A model generated the notes under the pieces. That model ran no database searches. It saw nothing but the letters and a program-made list of their open reading frames with translations, and had not been told where the DNA came from. From Actinomycetes bacterium (GTDB lineage Bacteria > Actinomycetota > Actinomycetes > Actinomycetales > Cellulomonadaceae), in assembly GCA_023389455.1 (NCBI GenBank), contig JAEWEJ010000375.1:1-7630 (forward strand): DNA of 7,630 nt, read 5' to 3'. The first letter of the stretch is position 1. Each line of letters begins with the position of its first letter. A program made the translations under genes and the position numbers. Shown in pieces: positions 1-5,495 of the stretch.

Positions 1-39
1 CTCGCGCGCTGACGGCACTGACGGCTCGCGCGCTGACGG
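1..39. repeat. Short direct repeat, two 15-bp copies
   Basis: The 15-mer CTCGCGCGCTGACGG occurs at 1-15 and again, exactly, at 25-39, a 24-bp period. Its last 7 bases (CTGACGG) occur a third time at 18-24. The copies lie at the window edge, so the array may continue to the left. No open frame here looks like a real gene. No function can be assigned; it may be the tail of a tandem array like the one at 687-746. Confidence 0.6.
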
Positions 40-43
40 GACG

Positions 44-70
44 GTCCGGGCCGCCGCCCGCCGGGCGGAC
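44..70. terminator. GC hairpin, possible end of an upstream transcript
   Basis: CCGCCC at 54-59 pairs with GGGCGG at 63-68 across a 3-base loop. GTCC at 44-47 could pair with GGAC at 67-70 in an alternative fold. No T-run follows, so it would be an untypical intrinsic terminator. Stable GC stems also arise by chance in DNA this rich in GC. Confidence 0.2.
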
Positions 71-109
71 GACGCGCGAGGCGTCGAGGGACCGGCGCCG
101 CCCGCCCTC

Positions 110-121
110 TACGGTGGGCGC
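110..121 (+). promoter_or_regulatory. -10 box for a probably leaderless Nudix transcript
   Basis: TACGGT at 110-115 fits the actinobacterial TAnnnT -10 pattern. It is followed by six bases and then the ATG at 122, so transcription would start at or next to the start codon. No good Shine-Dalgarno sequence lies before this ATG; GGTGGG overlaps the box itself. This arrangement is typical of leaderless genes, common in actinobacteria. No convincing -35 box is seen near 86-92. Confidence 0.45.
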
Positions 122-673
122 ATGCCCTGGCAGACCGTCACGTCCCGCATCGCGTTCGAGAACCCGTGGATCACCGTGCGGGACGACGAGGTCCTCGCGC
201 CCGACGGCAGCCCGGGACGCTACGGCGTGCTGGAGGTGCGGCCCTCGGTCTTCGTGGTCGCGCTGACCGACGACGACGAGGTCGTGCTGGTCACCACCGA
301 CCGCTACACGACCGGCCCGGCGTCCGTGGAGGTGCCGGCCGGTGGCACCGACGGACAGGACTCGCTGGTCGCCGCGCAGCGGGAGCTCGCGGAGGAGACC
401 GGCCTGACGGCGCGGGAGTGGACGGCGGTGGGGCAGATCGACGCCCTCAACGGCGTCGCACGGGCCGTCGAGCACATCTTCGTGGCCCGCGGGCTCGCAC
501 CGGTGGCCGACGCCGCAGCCACCGCGCACGAGCAGGCCGCCGAGGGGATCACCGCCGTACGGACCGTCCCGTTCGCCGAGGCGCTCGACCTCGTGCGCAG
601 CGGCACGATCCGGGACGGCGAGACGGTCGCCGCGCTCGCGCTGGCCGCGCTGCACCTGGGGCGCCTCGGCTGA
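122..673 (+). CDS. Nudix hydrolase, ADP-ribose pyrophosphatase-like
   Basis: This 183-residue cytoplasmic protein is a single Nudix domain. The family cleaves nucleoside diphosphates linked to another group, with ADP-ribose or a nucleotide sugar as likely substrates. The helix of the Nudix box is intact at residues 87-95 (REL-AEE-TGL), giving the Glu residues that hold the metal. The loop before it (AGG at 73-75 to Gln79) is one residue shorter than the usual G-x5-E, and the first conserved Glu is Gln79. The N-terminal part (ENPW at 13-16, then two strands before the box) resembles ADP-ribose pyrophosphatases more than MutT. The ATG at 122 is chosen because the family-like sequence begins directly after it and a TAnnnT box lies just upstream. 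It converges on the GH3 gene and shows no functional link to it. The family is firm; the substrate is unknown. Confidence 0.88.
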   Translation: MPWQTVTSRIAFENPWITVRDDEVLAPDGSPGRYGVLEVRPSVFVVALTDDDEVVLVTTDRYTTGPASVEVPAGGTDGQDSLVAAQRELAEETGLTAREWTAVGQIDALNGVARAVEHIFVARGLAPVADAAATAHEQAAEGITAVRTVPFAEALDLVRSGTIRDGETVAALALAALHLGRLG

Positions 674-686
674 ACGCCCCGTGGGT

Positions 687-746
687 GACGGCCGGGACGA
701 CGGCCGGGACGACGGGCGGGACGACGGCCGGGACGACGGGCGAGGC
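687..746. repeat. Five tandem 12-bp units in a convergent intergenic region
   Basis: The unit GACGGCCGGGAC starts at 687, 699, 711, 723 and 735. Copies 1, 2 and 4 are identical. Copy 3 has one change (C to G at position 6), and copy 5 is degenerate at its end. The array begins 14 bases after the Nudix stop codon. Because 12 is a multiple of three, every frame through it stays open and would read as a four-residue repeat, but no gene signal supports translation. It may be a replication-slippage array that varies between strains. Confidence 0.85.
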
Positions 747-760
747 GCCGCGGTCGTCGT

Positions 761-844
761 GCGACCCGCTGGGGGACCCCCACGGCGACCCTGTCGGGCG
801 ACCCGCTGGGGGACCCCCACGGCGACCCCGCCGGGCGACCCGCT
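761..844. repeat. 37-bp tandem repeat, 2.3 copies
   Basis: Two 37-bp copies lie at 761-797 and 798-834, and a third begins at 835-844 before the match ends. The two full copies differ only near their ends (CTGTCGG against CCGCCGG). Each contains GGGGGACCCCC (771-781 and 808-818), able to fold into a short G/C stem, so the pair could slow or stop transcription from either side. This is a different unit from the 12-bp array just to its left. It may be a local duplication; nothing seen here marks it as a mobile element. Confidence 0.85.
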
Positions 845-880
845 CGGCGCCGCCCGGGGGGTGGCGCACGGGGGGACGCC

Positions 881-899
881 GACGGGGTCACCCCCCGTC
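881..899 (-). terminator. GC hairpin after the GH3 gene
   Basis: GACGGGG at 881-887 pairs perfectly with CCCCGTC at 893-899 around a 5-base loop. On the minus strand it begins 15 bases after the GH3 stop codon (915-917), where a terminator for the lacI-GH3 transcript is expected. It lacks a T-run, as many actinobacterial terminators do. Neighbouring G-runs allow competing folds. Confidence 0.4.
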
Positions 900-914
900 C
901 GGCCCCGTCGTCGG

Positions 915-3293
915 TCAGTCCACGGGCACGACGGTCGCGGTGCTGCGCAGCGCCCGGTCCGCCCCGGGGTACCTGCGGGGGCCGGTGAGCTCGACCGTCC
1001 CGTGCAGCACGTCGCCCTCGCTCGAGCCGCCCACCTGCACGCCGATCGCGCCGGGGTCGACGACCCGCCGCAGGTCGAGGCCCGTGTAGCACGTCAGGTC
1101 GGCCGGCACGGTGAACGTGACGCGCGCGGACGCGCCCGCCTCCAGGGGCACGCGCACGAACCCGGCGAGCTGCTTGACGGGCCGGGCCACCTCGGCGACC
1201 GGGTCCGACAGGTAGAGCTGCACGACCTCGGTGCCGCCCCGCGTCCCGGTGCAGGTGACCGTGACCGCGACGTCGAAGGCGCCGTCGGTCGGGGCGCTGC
1301 CGGTGACGGCCAGGTCGTCGTACGCGAAGGACGTGTACGACAGCCCGTGCCCGAACGGGAACTGCGGCCCGGGGTCCAGGTTGCTGATCTTGTCGAGCTT
1401 GCGGGTCAGCGGCGCACCGAGGTACGTCTGCGGGCCGCCGCCGGGGTCGCGCGGCACCTGCACCGGCAGCTTGCCCGAGGGGGTCACCCGCCCGGACAGC
1501 ACGCCGGCGATCGCGCCGGCGCCCTCCTCGCCGGGCATGAACGCCTGCACGACCGCGGCCGTGCGGTCGGTGTACGCGCCCAGCGCGTAGGGACGCCCGG
1601 AGACCACGACGAGCACGACGGGCGTGCCGGTGGCCAGCACGGCCTCGACCAGGTCGTGCTGCACGCCGGGCAGGCGCAGGTCGCTCGCGTCGCAGCCCTC
1701 GCCGGACGTGCCGCGGCCGAACATCCCGGCGCGGTCGCCGACGGTCAGCAGCACCACGTCGGCGTCGCGCGCGGCCGCCACGGCCGCGTCGATGCCGGTG
1801 CGGTCGTCGCCCACGACGGCACAGCCGGGCTCGTGGACGACCTCGATCCCGTCGAGCTCGGTGCGCAGCGCGTCGAGGATCGACGGGACCTCGACGCCCA
1901 TCCCCAGCTCGGGGTGCCGCGGCAGCACGTGGATCGGGTACGAGTAGCAGCCGAGCAGCACGCCGGGGTCGGCGGCGGACGGGCCGACCACCGCCACCCG
2001 CCGCAGGGTGCGCCCGGGGCGGGCGTCGAGCGGCAGGACGCCGTCGGGGTTGGCCAGGAGCACGACCGACTCCTCGCCCAGCCGCCGGGCGAGGTCCCGG
2101 TTGGCGGGCGGGTCGAGGTCGATCGGGTCGTCGTCGGGCGCACCGCCCGGGGGCGTGCCGTCGGGTCCCGGGGCGTCGAGCAGGCCGAGCTCGGCCTTCT
2201 GCCGCAGGACGCGCCGGACCGCACGGTCGACCACGGCCTCGTCGAGGTCGCCGTCACGCACGAGGGGCCCCAGCACGCCGAAGCACATGGTGTTGGGCAG
2301 CTCGACGTCCATGCCGGCACGCAGCGCGCGGGCCCCCGCCTCGACGGCGTCGGCCGCGACGCCGTGCGCGGTCGCCAGGAACGCGACGGCCCAGTAGTCG
2401 GACACCACCGTGCCCTCGAAGCCCCACGCGTCGCGCAGCAGGTCGGTGAGCAGGGCCGCCGACGCCGCGACGGGCACGCCGTCGAGGTCGGTGTAGGAGT
2501 TCATGACCGAGCGGGCGCCGCCCTCGCGGACCGCCATCTCGAACGGGAGCAGCAGCACGTCGGCCAGCTCGCGCGGGCCCACGGACACGGGAGCGTGGTT
2601 GCGTCCGCCGCGGGACGCCGAGTACCCGACGAAGTGCTTGAGCGTCGCGACGACGCCCTGCTCCTCCATGCCGCGCACGTACGCCGTGGTGGTCAGGCCG
2701 ACGGCGTACGGGTCCTCGCCGGCCGTCTCCTCGACGCGTCCCCAGCGGTAGTCGCGCACCACGTCGAGCACCGGGGCCAGGCCCTGGTGGACGCCGAGGC
2801 GGCGCAGGTCCCGTCCGATGGCGGCGCCGACCTCGTGCACGAGGTCGGGGTCGAACGCCGCGCCCCACGCCAGCGGCGCCGGGTACACGGTCGCGCCGTA
2901 CGACGTGACGCCCGTGAGGCACTCCTCGTGGGCGATGGCCGGGAGCCCCAGCCGGTGGTTCGCGACGAGCTCGCGCTGCGTGCGCGCGAGCTTGGCCCGG
3001 CCCTCGTCGGCCGGGACGGGGTCGGTGCCCAGCACGCGGGTCAGGTGGCCCAGCCCGTGCCGTGACGCGGTCGCGAAGTCGGGGCGGCGCGAGCCGAACG
3101 TGTCCTGCATCGGTGCGACGACCTCGCCCGGCCCGCGCCGGTCGAACCAGTGGCTCCCGAGCTGGGCCAGCTTCTCCTCGAGCGTCATGGCGCCCAGCAG
3201 CAGCTCGACGCGCTCTGCCGTCGGGAGCGTGGCGTCGTGCCAGGGCTGCGGGTCCGTCGGGGTGCTGGTGGTGCCGGTGGTGCTGGTGCTCAA
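915..3293 (-). CDS. Glycoside hydrolase family 3 beta-glycosidase, cytoplasmic
   Basis: This 792-residue enzyme should remove beta-linked sugars from the non-reducing end of a glycoside by the retaining mechanism. The order is: TIM barrel (about residues 35-360), acidic linker, alpha/beta sandwich (about 405-640) and fibronectin-III-like domain (about 665-730). The nucleophile is Asp299 (SDYW). Glu532, in the SGEG-CDxSDL motif, is the likely acid/base. Lys219-His220 (KHF) and RVEETAGEDP are further family motifs. The HEECLTG motif suggests the beta-glucosidase/beta-xylosidase group, but the sugar cannot be read from sequence. There is no signal peptide; the N-terminus is a Ser/Thr-rich tail, so the enzyme acts in the cytoplasm on an imported oligosaccharide or glycoside. 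The TTG start at 3293 is preceded by AAGGA with 5 bases between, and it overlaps the lacI stop (TTGA), so translation is probably coupled. Confidence 0.93.
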   Translation of the reverse strand: MSTSTTGTTSTPTDPQPWHDATLPTAERVELLLGAMTLEEKLAQLGSHWFDRRGPGEVVAPMQDTFGSRRPDFATASRHGLGHLTRVLGTDPVPADEGRAKLARTQRELVANHRLGLPAIAHEECLTGVTSYGATVYPAPLAWGAAFDPDLVHEVGAAIGRDLRRLGVHQGLAPVLDVVRDYRWGRVEETAGEDPYAVGLTTTAYVRGMEEQGVVATLKHFVGYSASRGGRNHAPVSVGPRELADVLLLPFEMAVREGGARSVMNSYTDLDGVPVAASAALLTDLLRDAWGFEGTVVSDYWAVAFLATAHGVAADAVEAGARALRAGMDVELPNTMCFGVLGPLVRDGDLDEAVVDRAVRRVLRQKAELGLLDAPGPDGTPPGGAPDDDPIDLDPPANRDLARRLGEESVVLLANPDGVLPLDARPGRTLRRVAVVGPSAADPGVLLGCYSYPIHVLPRHPELGMGVEVPSILDALRTELDGIEVVHEPGCAVVGDDRTGIDAAVAAARDADVVLLTVGDRAGMFGRGTSGEGCDASDLRLPGVQHDLVEAVLATGTPVVLVVVSGRPYALGAYTDRTAAVVQAFMPGEEGAGAIAGVLSGRVTPSGKLPVQVPRDPGGGPQTYLGAPLTRKLDKISNLDPGPQFPFGHGLSYTSFAYDDLAVTGSAPTDGAFDVAVTVTCTGTRGGTEVVQLYLSDPVAEVARPVKQLAGFVRVPLEAGASARVTFTVPADLTCYTGLDLRRVVDPGAIGVQVGGSSEGDVLHGTVELTGPRRYPGADRALRSTATVVPVD

Positions 3294-4336
3294 CGTGGTC
3301 CTTCCCGAGGCGCCGGCGGCTGTACCGGCGGGGCGGTGGAGTCGCGGACGACGAGGGACGTCGCCAGCTCGATGTGGTGCGAGTCGGGCATGCGCCCGGC
3401 GTCCATGGCCAGGACGGTGCGCAGCGCGACCCGCCCGATGTCCTGCAGGGGCTGGTGCACGCTGGTCAGGGGCGGGTTGCTCCAGGCGGCGACGTACGTG
3501 TCGTCGTACCCGACGACCGACAGGTCGCGGGGCACCGCCAGGCCGAGCCGCCGCGCGGCCTCCAGCACGCCGAGCGCCTGCGCGTCGCTGCCCGCGACGA
3601 CGGCGGTGGGCCGGTCGGCGAGCCGCAACAGCTCGTCGGCCGCGCGCAGCGCCGCGTCGTGGTCGAACGCCACGTGCCGCACCAGCGCCGGGTCGAGCAC
3701 GACGCCCGCGGACTGGCAGGCCGAGCGGACGCCGTCGACGCGCGCGACGGCGCTGATCGAGGCCTCGGGCCCGGCGACCAGCGCGATGCGGGTGTGCCCC
3801 AGCCCCAGCAGGTGCTCGGCGGCCGCGCGGCCGCCGGTCCAGTTGGTGGAGCCGACCGAGACCAGCTCGGGGGTCGTCAGGTGCAGCGGGTCGATGACGA
3901 CCACGGGCAGGCGCGCGCGGGTGATGCCGGCGTACGTCGTGTCGGTGACCTGCGCGGTCACCACGATCGCCCCGGTGCGCCGTGCGGAGATCAGGCGCCG
4001 CGTCCAGCTCGACGGGGGCTCGGCGCCCCCGCGGCGCACCCGCGAGACCGTGACGTCGACGTCCTCGTCCTCCGCGGCGAGCGTGACGCCCCGCAGCACC
4101 TCCATGGCGTACGGGCTGTCGAGCTTGTCGACCAGGAACTCGACCGTGCGGCGCGTGGGTGCCAGGCGGGCACCGGGCGTGCGGTACCCCAGCTCCGCCA
4201 CCGCGGCCTCGACGCGCTCGCGGGTGGCGGGCGCGACGTCGGTGTGGCGGTTGACCACCTTGGACACCGTGGCGATGGACACGCCGGCGCGCTCGGCGAC
4301 GGCCGTCAGCGTCGGACGTCGTGCGGATCGCGTCAT
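3290..4336 (-). CDS. LacI-family transcriptional regulator
   Basis: This 348-residue protein is probably a ligand-released repressor of the locus. Residues 8-50 form the LacI helix-turn-helix (TLTAVAERAGVS-IATVSKVVN, then VAPATRERVEAAVAELGYR). Residues 62-335 form the periplasmic-binding-protein-like sensor, with typical family segments such as DSPYAMEVLRG, GGRAAAEHLLGLGH, SVVGYDD and LTSVHQPLQDIG. The hinge after GYR is odd: the usual Y-x-PN-xx-AR-x-L helix is replaced by a shorter TPGARLAPTRRT, seen in some actinobacterial relatives. The start at 4336 has a strong Shine-Dalgarno (GGAGG, 5 bases before ATG). It is the first gene of a two-gene transcript with GH3 and lies divergent from the isomerase operon. 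The GH3 gene beside it suggests that the inducer is a sugar or oligosaccharide from the GH3 substrate; this is an inference. Confidence 0.93.
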   Translation of the reverse strand: MTRSARRPTLTAVAERAGVSIATVSKVVNRHTDVAPATRERVEAAVAELGYRTPGARLAPTRRTVEFLVDKLDSPYAMEVLRGVTLAAEDEDVDVTVSRVRRGGAEPPSSWTRRLISARRTGAIVVTAQVTDTTYAGITRARLPVVVIDPLHLTTPELVSVGSTNWTGGRAAAEHLLGLGHTRIALVAGPEASISAVARVDGVRSACQSAGVVLDPALVRHVAFDHDAALRAADELLRLADRPTAVVAGSDAQALGVLEAARRLGLAVPRDLSVVGYDDTYVAAWSNPPLTSVHQPLQDIGRVALRTVLAMDAGRMPDSHHIELATSLVVRDSTAPPVQPPAPREGPR

Positions 4337-4360
4337 GGTCCCCTCCCGTGGTCGACGGCG

Positions 4361-4390
4361 AACGTAACCCCCGACGACCGAAAACTTCAA
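4361..4390 (-). promoter_or_regulatory. Promoter of lacI-GH3
   Basis: On the minus strand a TTGAAG -35 box (4390-4385) and a TACGTT -10 box (4366-4361) are 18 bases apart. The -10 fits TAnnnT. Transcription should start near 4354, leaving a leader of roughly 18 bases that holds the GGAGG ribosome site at 4346-4342. The -35 box lies inside the palindrome-like site 4379-4391, so a bound repressor would block polymerase, consistent with autoregulation. Confidence 0.5.
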
Positions 4391-4391
4391 G
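4379..4391. promoter_or_regulatory. Putative LacI operator 1, over the lacI -35 box
   Basis: CGAAAACTTCAAG matches the reverse complement of the perfect palindrome at 4490-4502 in 10 of 13 positions, including the first nine. One half (CGAAAACTT) is well kept and the other is degenerate. AT-rich blocks stand out strongly in this DNA. The odd-centred form with CGAAAA arms is of a kind bound by LacI-family proteins. Confidence 0.5.
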
Positions 4392-4438
4392 GCGCAACGT
4401 GGGGGGCTGCCCTGCAGTGCGACGCGCGCTTCGGCTCG

Positions 4439-4468
4439 TTGACGCAGGCGTGGAGCGGAACATACGGT
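4439..4468 (+). promoter_or_regulatory. Promoter of the isomerase-dehydrogenase-kinase operon
   Basis: TTGACG at 4439-4444 (five of six bases of the TTGACA consensus) and TACGGT at 4463-4468 (TAnnnT) are separated by 18 bases. Transcription should start near 4475. The leader of about 50 bases would then contain the perfect palindrome at 4490-4502 and the ribosome site at 4515-4519. Confidence 0.55.
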
Positions 4469-4471
4469 GTG

Positions 4472-4490
4472 CGGACCGTCCGTCACGGAC
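4472..4490. repeat. Three alternating CGGAC/GTCCG elements at the expected start of transcription
   Basis: CGGAC (4472-4476), GTCCG (4478-4482) and CGGAC (4486-4490) alternate in orientation. The first two form a perfect inverted repeat about one base. The middle and last form a stem with a 3-base loop. In the leader RNA the middle element can pair with only one partner at a time. The site could be a second operator, a small RNA structure, or chance in GC-rich DNA. Confidence 0.3.
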
Positions 4491-4502
4491 GAAAAGTTTT
4501 CG
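4490..4502. promoter_or_regulatory. Putative LacI operator 2, perfect 13-bp palindrome
   Basis: CGAAAA-G-TTTTCG is a perfect inverted repeat with one central base. It sits just downstream of the predicted +1 of the rightward operon and 24 bases before its start codon, so a bound repressor would stop polymerase leaving the promoter. Its centre is 111 bp from that of operator 1. The regulator gene next door is the obvious candidate to bind it. Confidence 0.6.
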
Positions 4503-4514
4503 AAGATGAGAGCT

Positions 4515-4519
4515 GGAGG
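4515..4519 (+). promoter_or_regulatory. Ribosome binding site that decides the isomerase start
   Basis: GGAGG lies 7 bases before the ATG at 4527. In-frame ATGs at 4467 and 4506 are upstream of or too close to this site, and 4467 lies inside the promoter, so 4527 is the best start. Confidence 0.7.
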
Positions 4520-4526
4520 CTCGAGG

Positions 4527-5495
4527 ATGAGTTCGACGCCCGACACCCGCCCCACCAGCGAGGAGTGGCCCATCGCGGCCGCGATGCTCCCGTTCCCGGC
4601 GTCCCAGGACGCCCCGGCGGACACGTGGGTCGACCATCTCGCCCAGGTGGCGTACGAGGGGTTCACGGAGGTCGACCTCACGGACTCCTGGATCCAGCCG
4701 GGCGACCTGTCGCCCGCCCGCATCGAGGAGCTGCGCGAGGCGCTGGCGACCGTCGGGCTGGACCCGATCGCGCTGTCCGCGATCCGCCGCTCGGTGATCG
4801 ACCCCGAGACGGGCGACGAGAACCTCGCATACTCGCACCGCACCATCGACGCGGCCGCCGCGCTCGGCACGAAGATCGTCAGCGTCGGGCTGCACCGCCC
4901 CCTGCTGCCCGCGCAGCGCGAGGTGCTGTGGTTCTGGACCGAGGAGGGCCCGGCCGACTCGACCGACCCCGAGACGTGGGCGCTCGCGGTCTCCCGGCTC
5001 CGCGAGCTCGGCGAGCACGCCGCCTCGGTCGGCGTCGAGCTGTCCCTCGAGATGTACGAGGACACCCTGCTCGGCACCGCCGAGTCGGCCGTCCGCCTCG
5101 TGAAGGACATCGACCACCCGAGCGTCGGCCTCAACCCCGACCTCGGCAACCTCATCCGCCTGCACCGGCCGATCGAGGACTTCCAGGCGGCCGTCGCCGC
5201 GTGCCTGCCGGTGTCGAACTACTGGCACGTGAAGAGCTACTTCCGCGACGAGGACCGGAACACCGGGTCGTACGTCGCGCTGCCCGCCCCCATGGAGATG
5301 GGCATGGTCAGCTACCGCACCGCCATCCGCACCGCCGTCGAGGCCGGGTTCACCGGCCCGTTCTGCGTCGAGCACTACGGCGGCGACGGGCTGTCCGTCT
5401 CCGCGCGCAACGCGCGGTACATCCGCCGCATGCTCGCGGTGGCCACGGGCGAGGCGCGCGAGCAGGTCCTGCGCACCGCGGCGGCCGCACGATGA
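4527..5495 (+). CDS. Xylose-isomerase-like TIM-barrel protein, sugar (phosphate) isomerase/epimerase
   Basis: This 322-residue protein belongs to the AP-endonuclease-2/xylose-isomerase-like TIM-barrel superfamily, whose metal-dependent members interconvert aldoses and ketoses or epimerise ketoses. Four expected metal ligands sit at strand ends in the right order: Glu175 (SLEMYED), Asp205 (NPDLGN), His234 (YWHVK) and Glu282 (VEHYGGD). In relatives such as D-tagatose 3-epimerase the two Glu residues also act as the proton-shuttling pair. The length is slightly above the usual 260-300; the extra part is partly an insertion with many Trp and acidic residues after the fourth strand (about 130-150). 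It is the first gene of the rightward operon and overlaps the dehydrogenase gene by ATGA. A tetrulose-phosphate, pentose or branched-sugar substrate would fit the neighbours, but sequence alone does not decide. There is no signal peptide, so it is cytoplasmic. Confidence 0.85.
   Translation: MSSTPDTRPTSEEWPIAAAMLPFPASQDAPADTWVDHLAQVAYEGFTEVDLTDSWIQPGDLSPARIEELREALATVGLDPIALSAIRRSVIDPETGDENLAYSHRTIDAAAALGTKIVSVGLHRPLLPAQREVLWFWTEEGPADSTDPETWALAVSRLRELGEHAASVGVELSLEMYEDTLLGTAESAVRLVKDIDHPSVGLNPDLGNLIRLHRPIEDFQAAVAACLPVSNYWHVKSYFRDEDRNTGSYVALPAPMEMGMVSYRTAIRTAVEAGFTGPFCVEHYGGDGLSVSARNARYIRRMLAVATGEAREQVLRTAAAAR

Noticed and set aside
687..844. CRISPR array in the convergent gap
   Set aside because: The repeats are contiguous tandem units without unique spacers, and no cas gene is present.
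681..3065. Long plus-strand open frame (794 codons) across the repeats and antisense to GH3
   Set aside because: It begins inside the 12-bp repeats, has Arg/Gly/Ala-rich sequence with no recognisable domain, and runs opposite a GH3 gene with all expected motifs. Long empty open frames are common opposite real genes in GC-rich DNA.
3258..3290. GGTGCTGGTG-type short repeat as a regulatory element
   Set aside because: It encodes the Ser/Thr-rich N-terminus of GH3 (ACC, AGC and GGC codons on the minus strand), which explains the pattern.
4337..5155. N-terminal extension of the LacI frame to 621 residues
   Set aside because: The helix-turn-helix starts right after the ATG at 4336, which has a strong Shine-Dalgarno. 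The extension crosses the promoters and runs antisense to the isomerase.
3294..5375. Upstream extension of the GH3 frame, giving an apparent 1486-residue protein
   Set aside because: The added part is antisense or out of frame to lacI and to the isomerase, is low in complexity, and a well-placed ribosome site supports the TTG at 3293.
3062..5491. Extension of the dehydrogenase frame leftward to an apparent 1105-residue protein
   Set aside because: The region before 5492 is out of frame with the isomerase and antisense to lacI and GH3; the Rossmann GLGAMG motif starts directly after the ATG at 5492.
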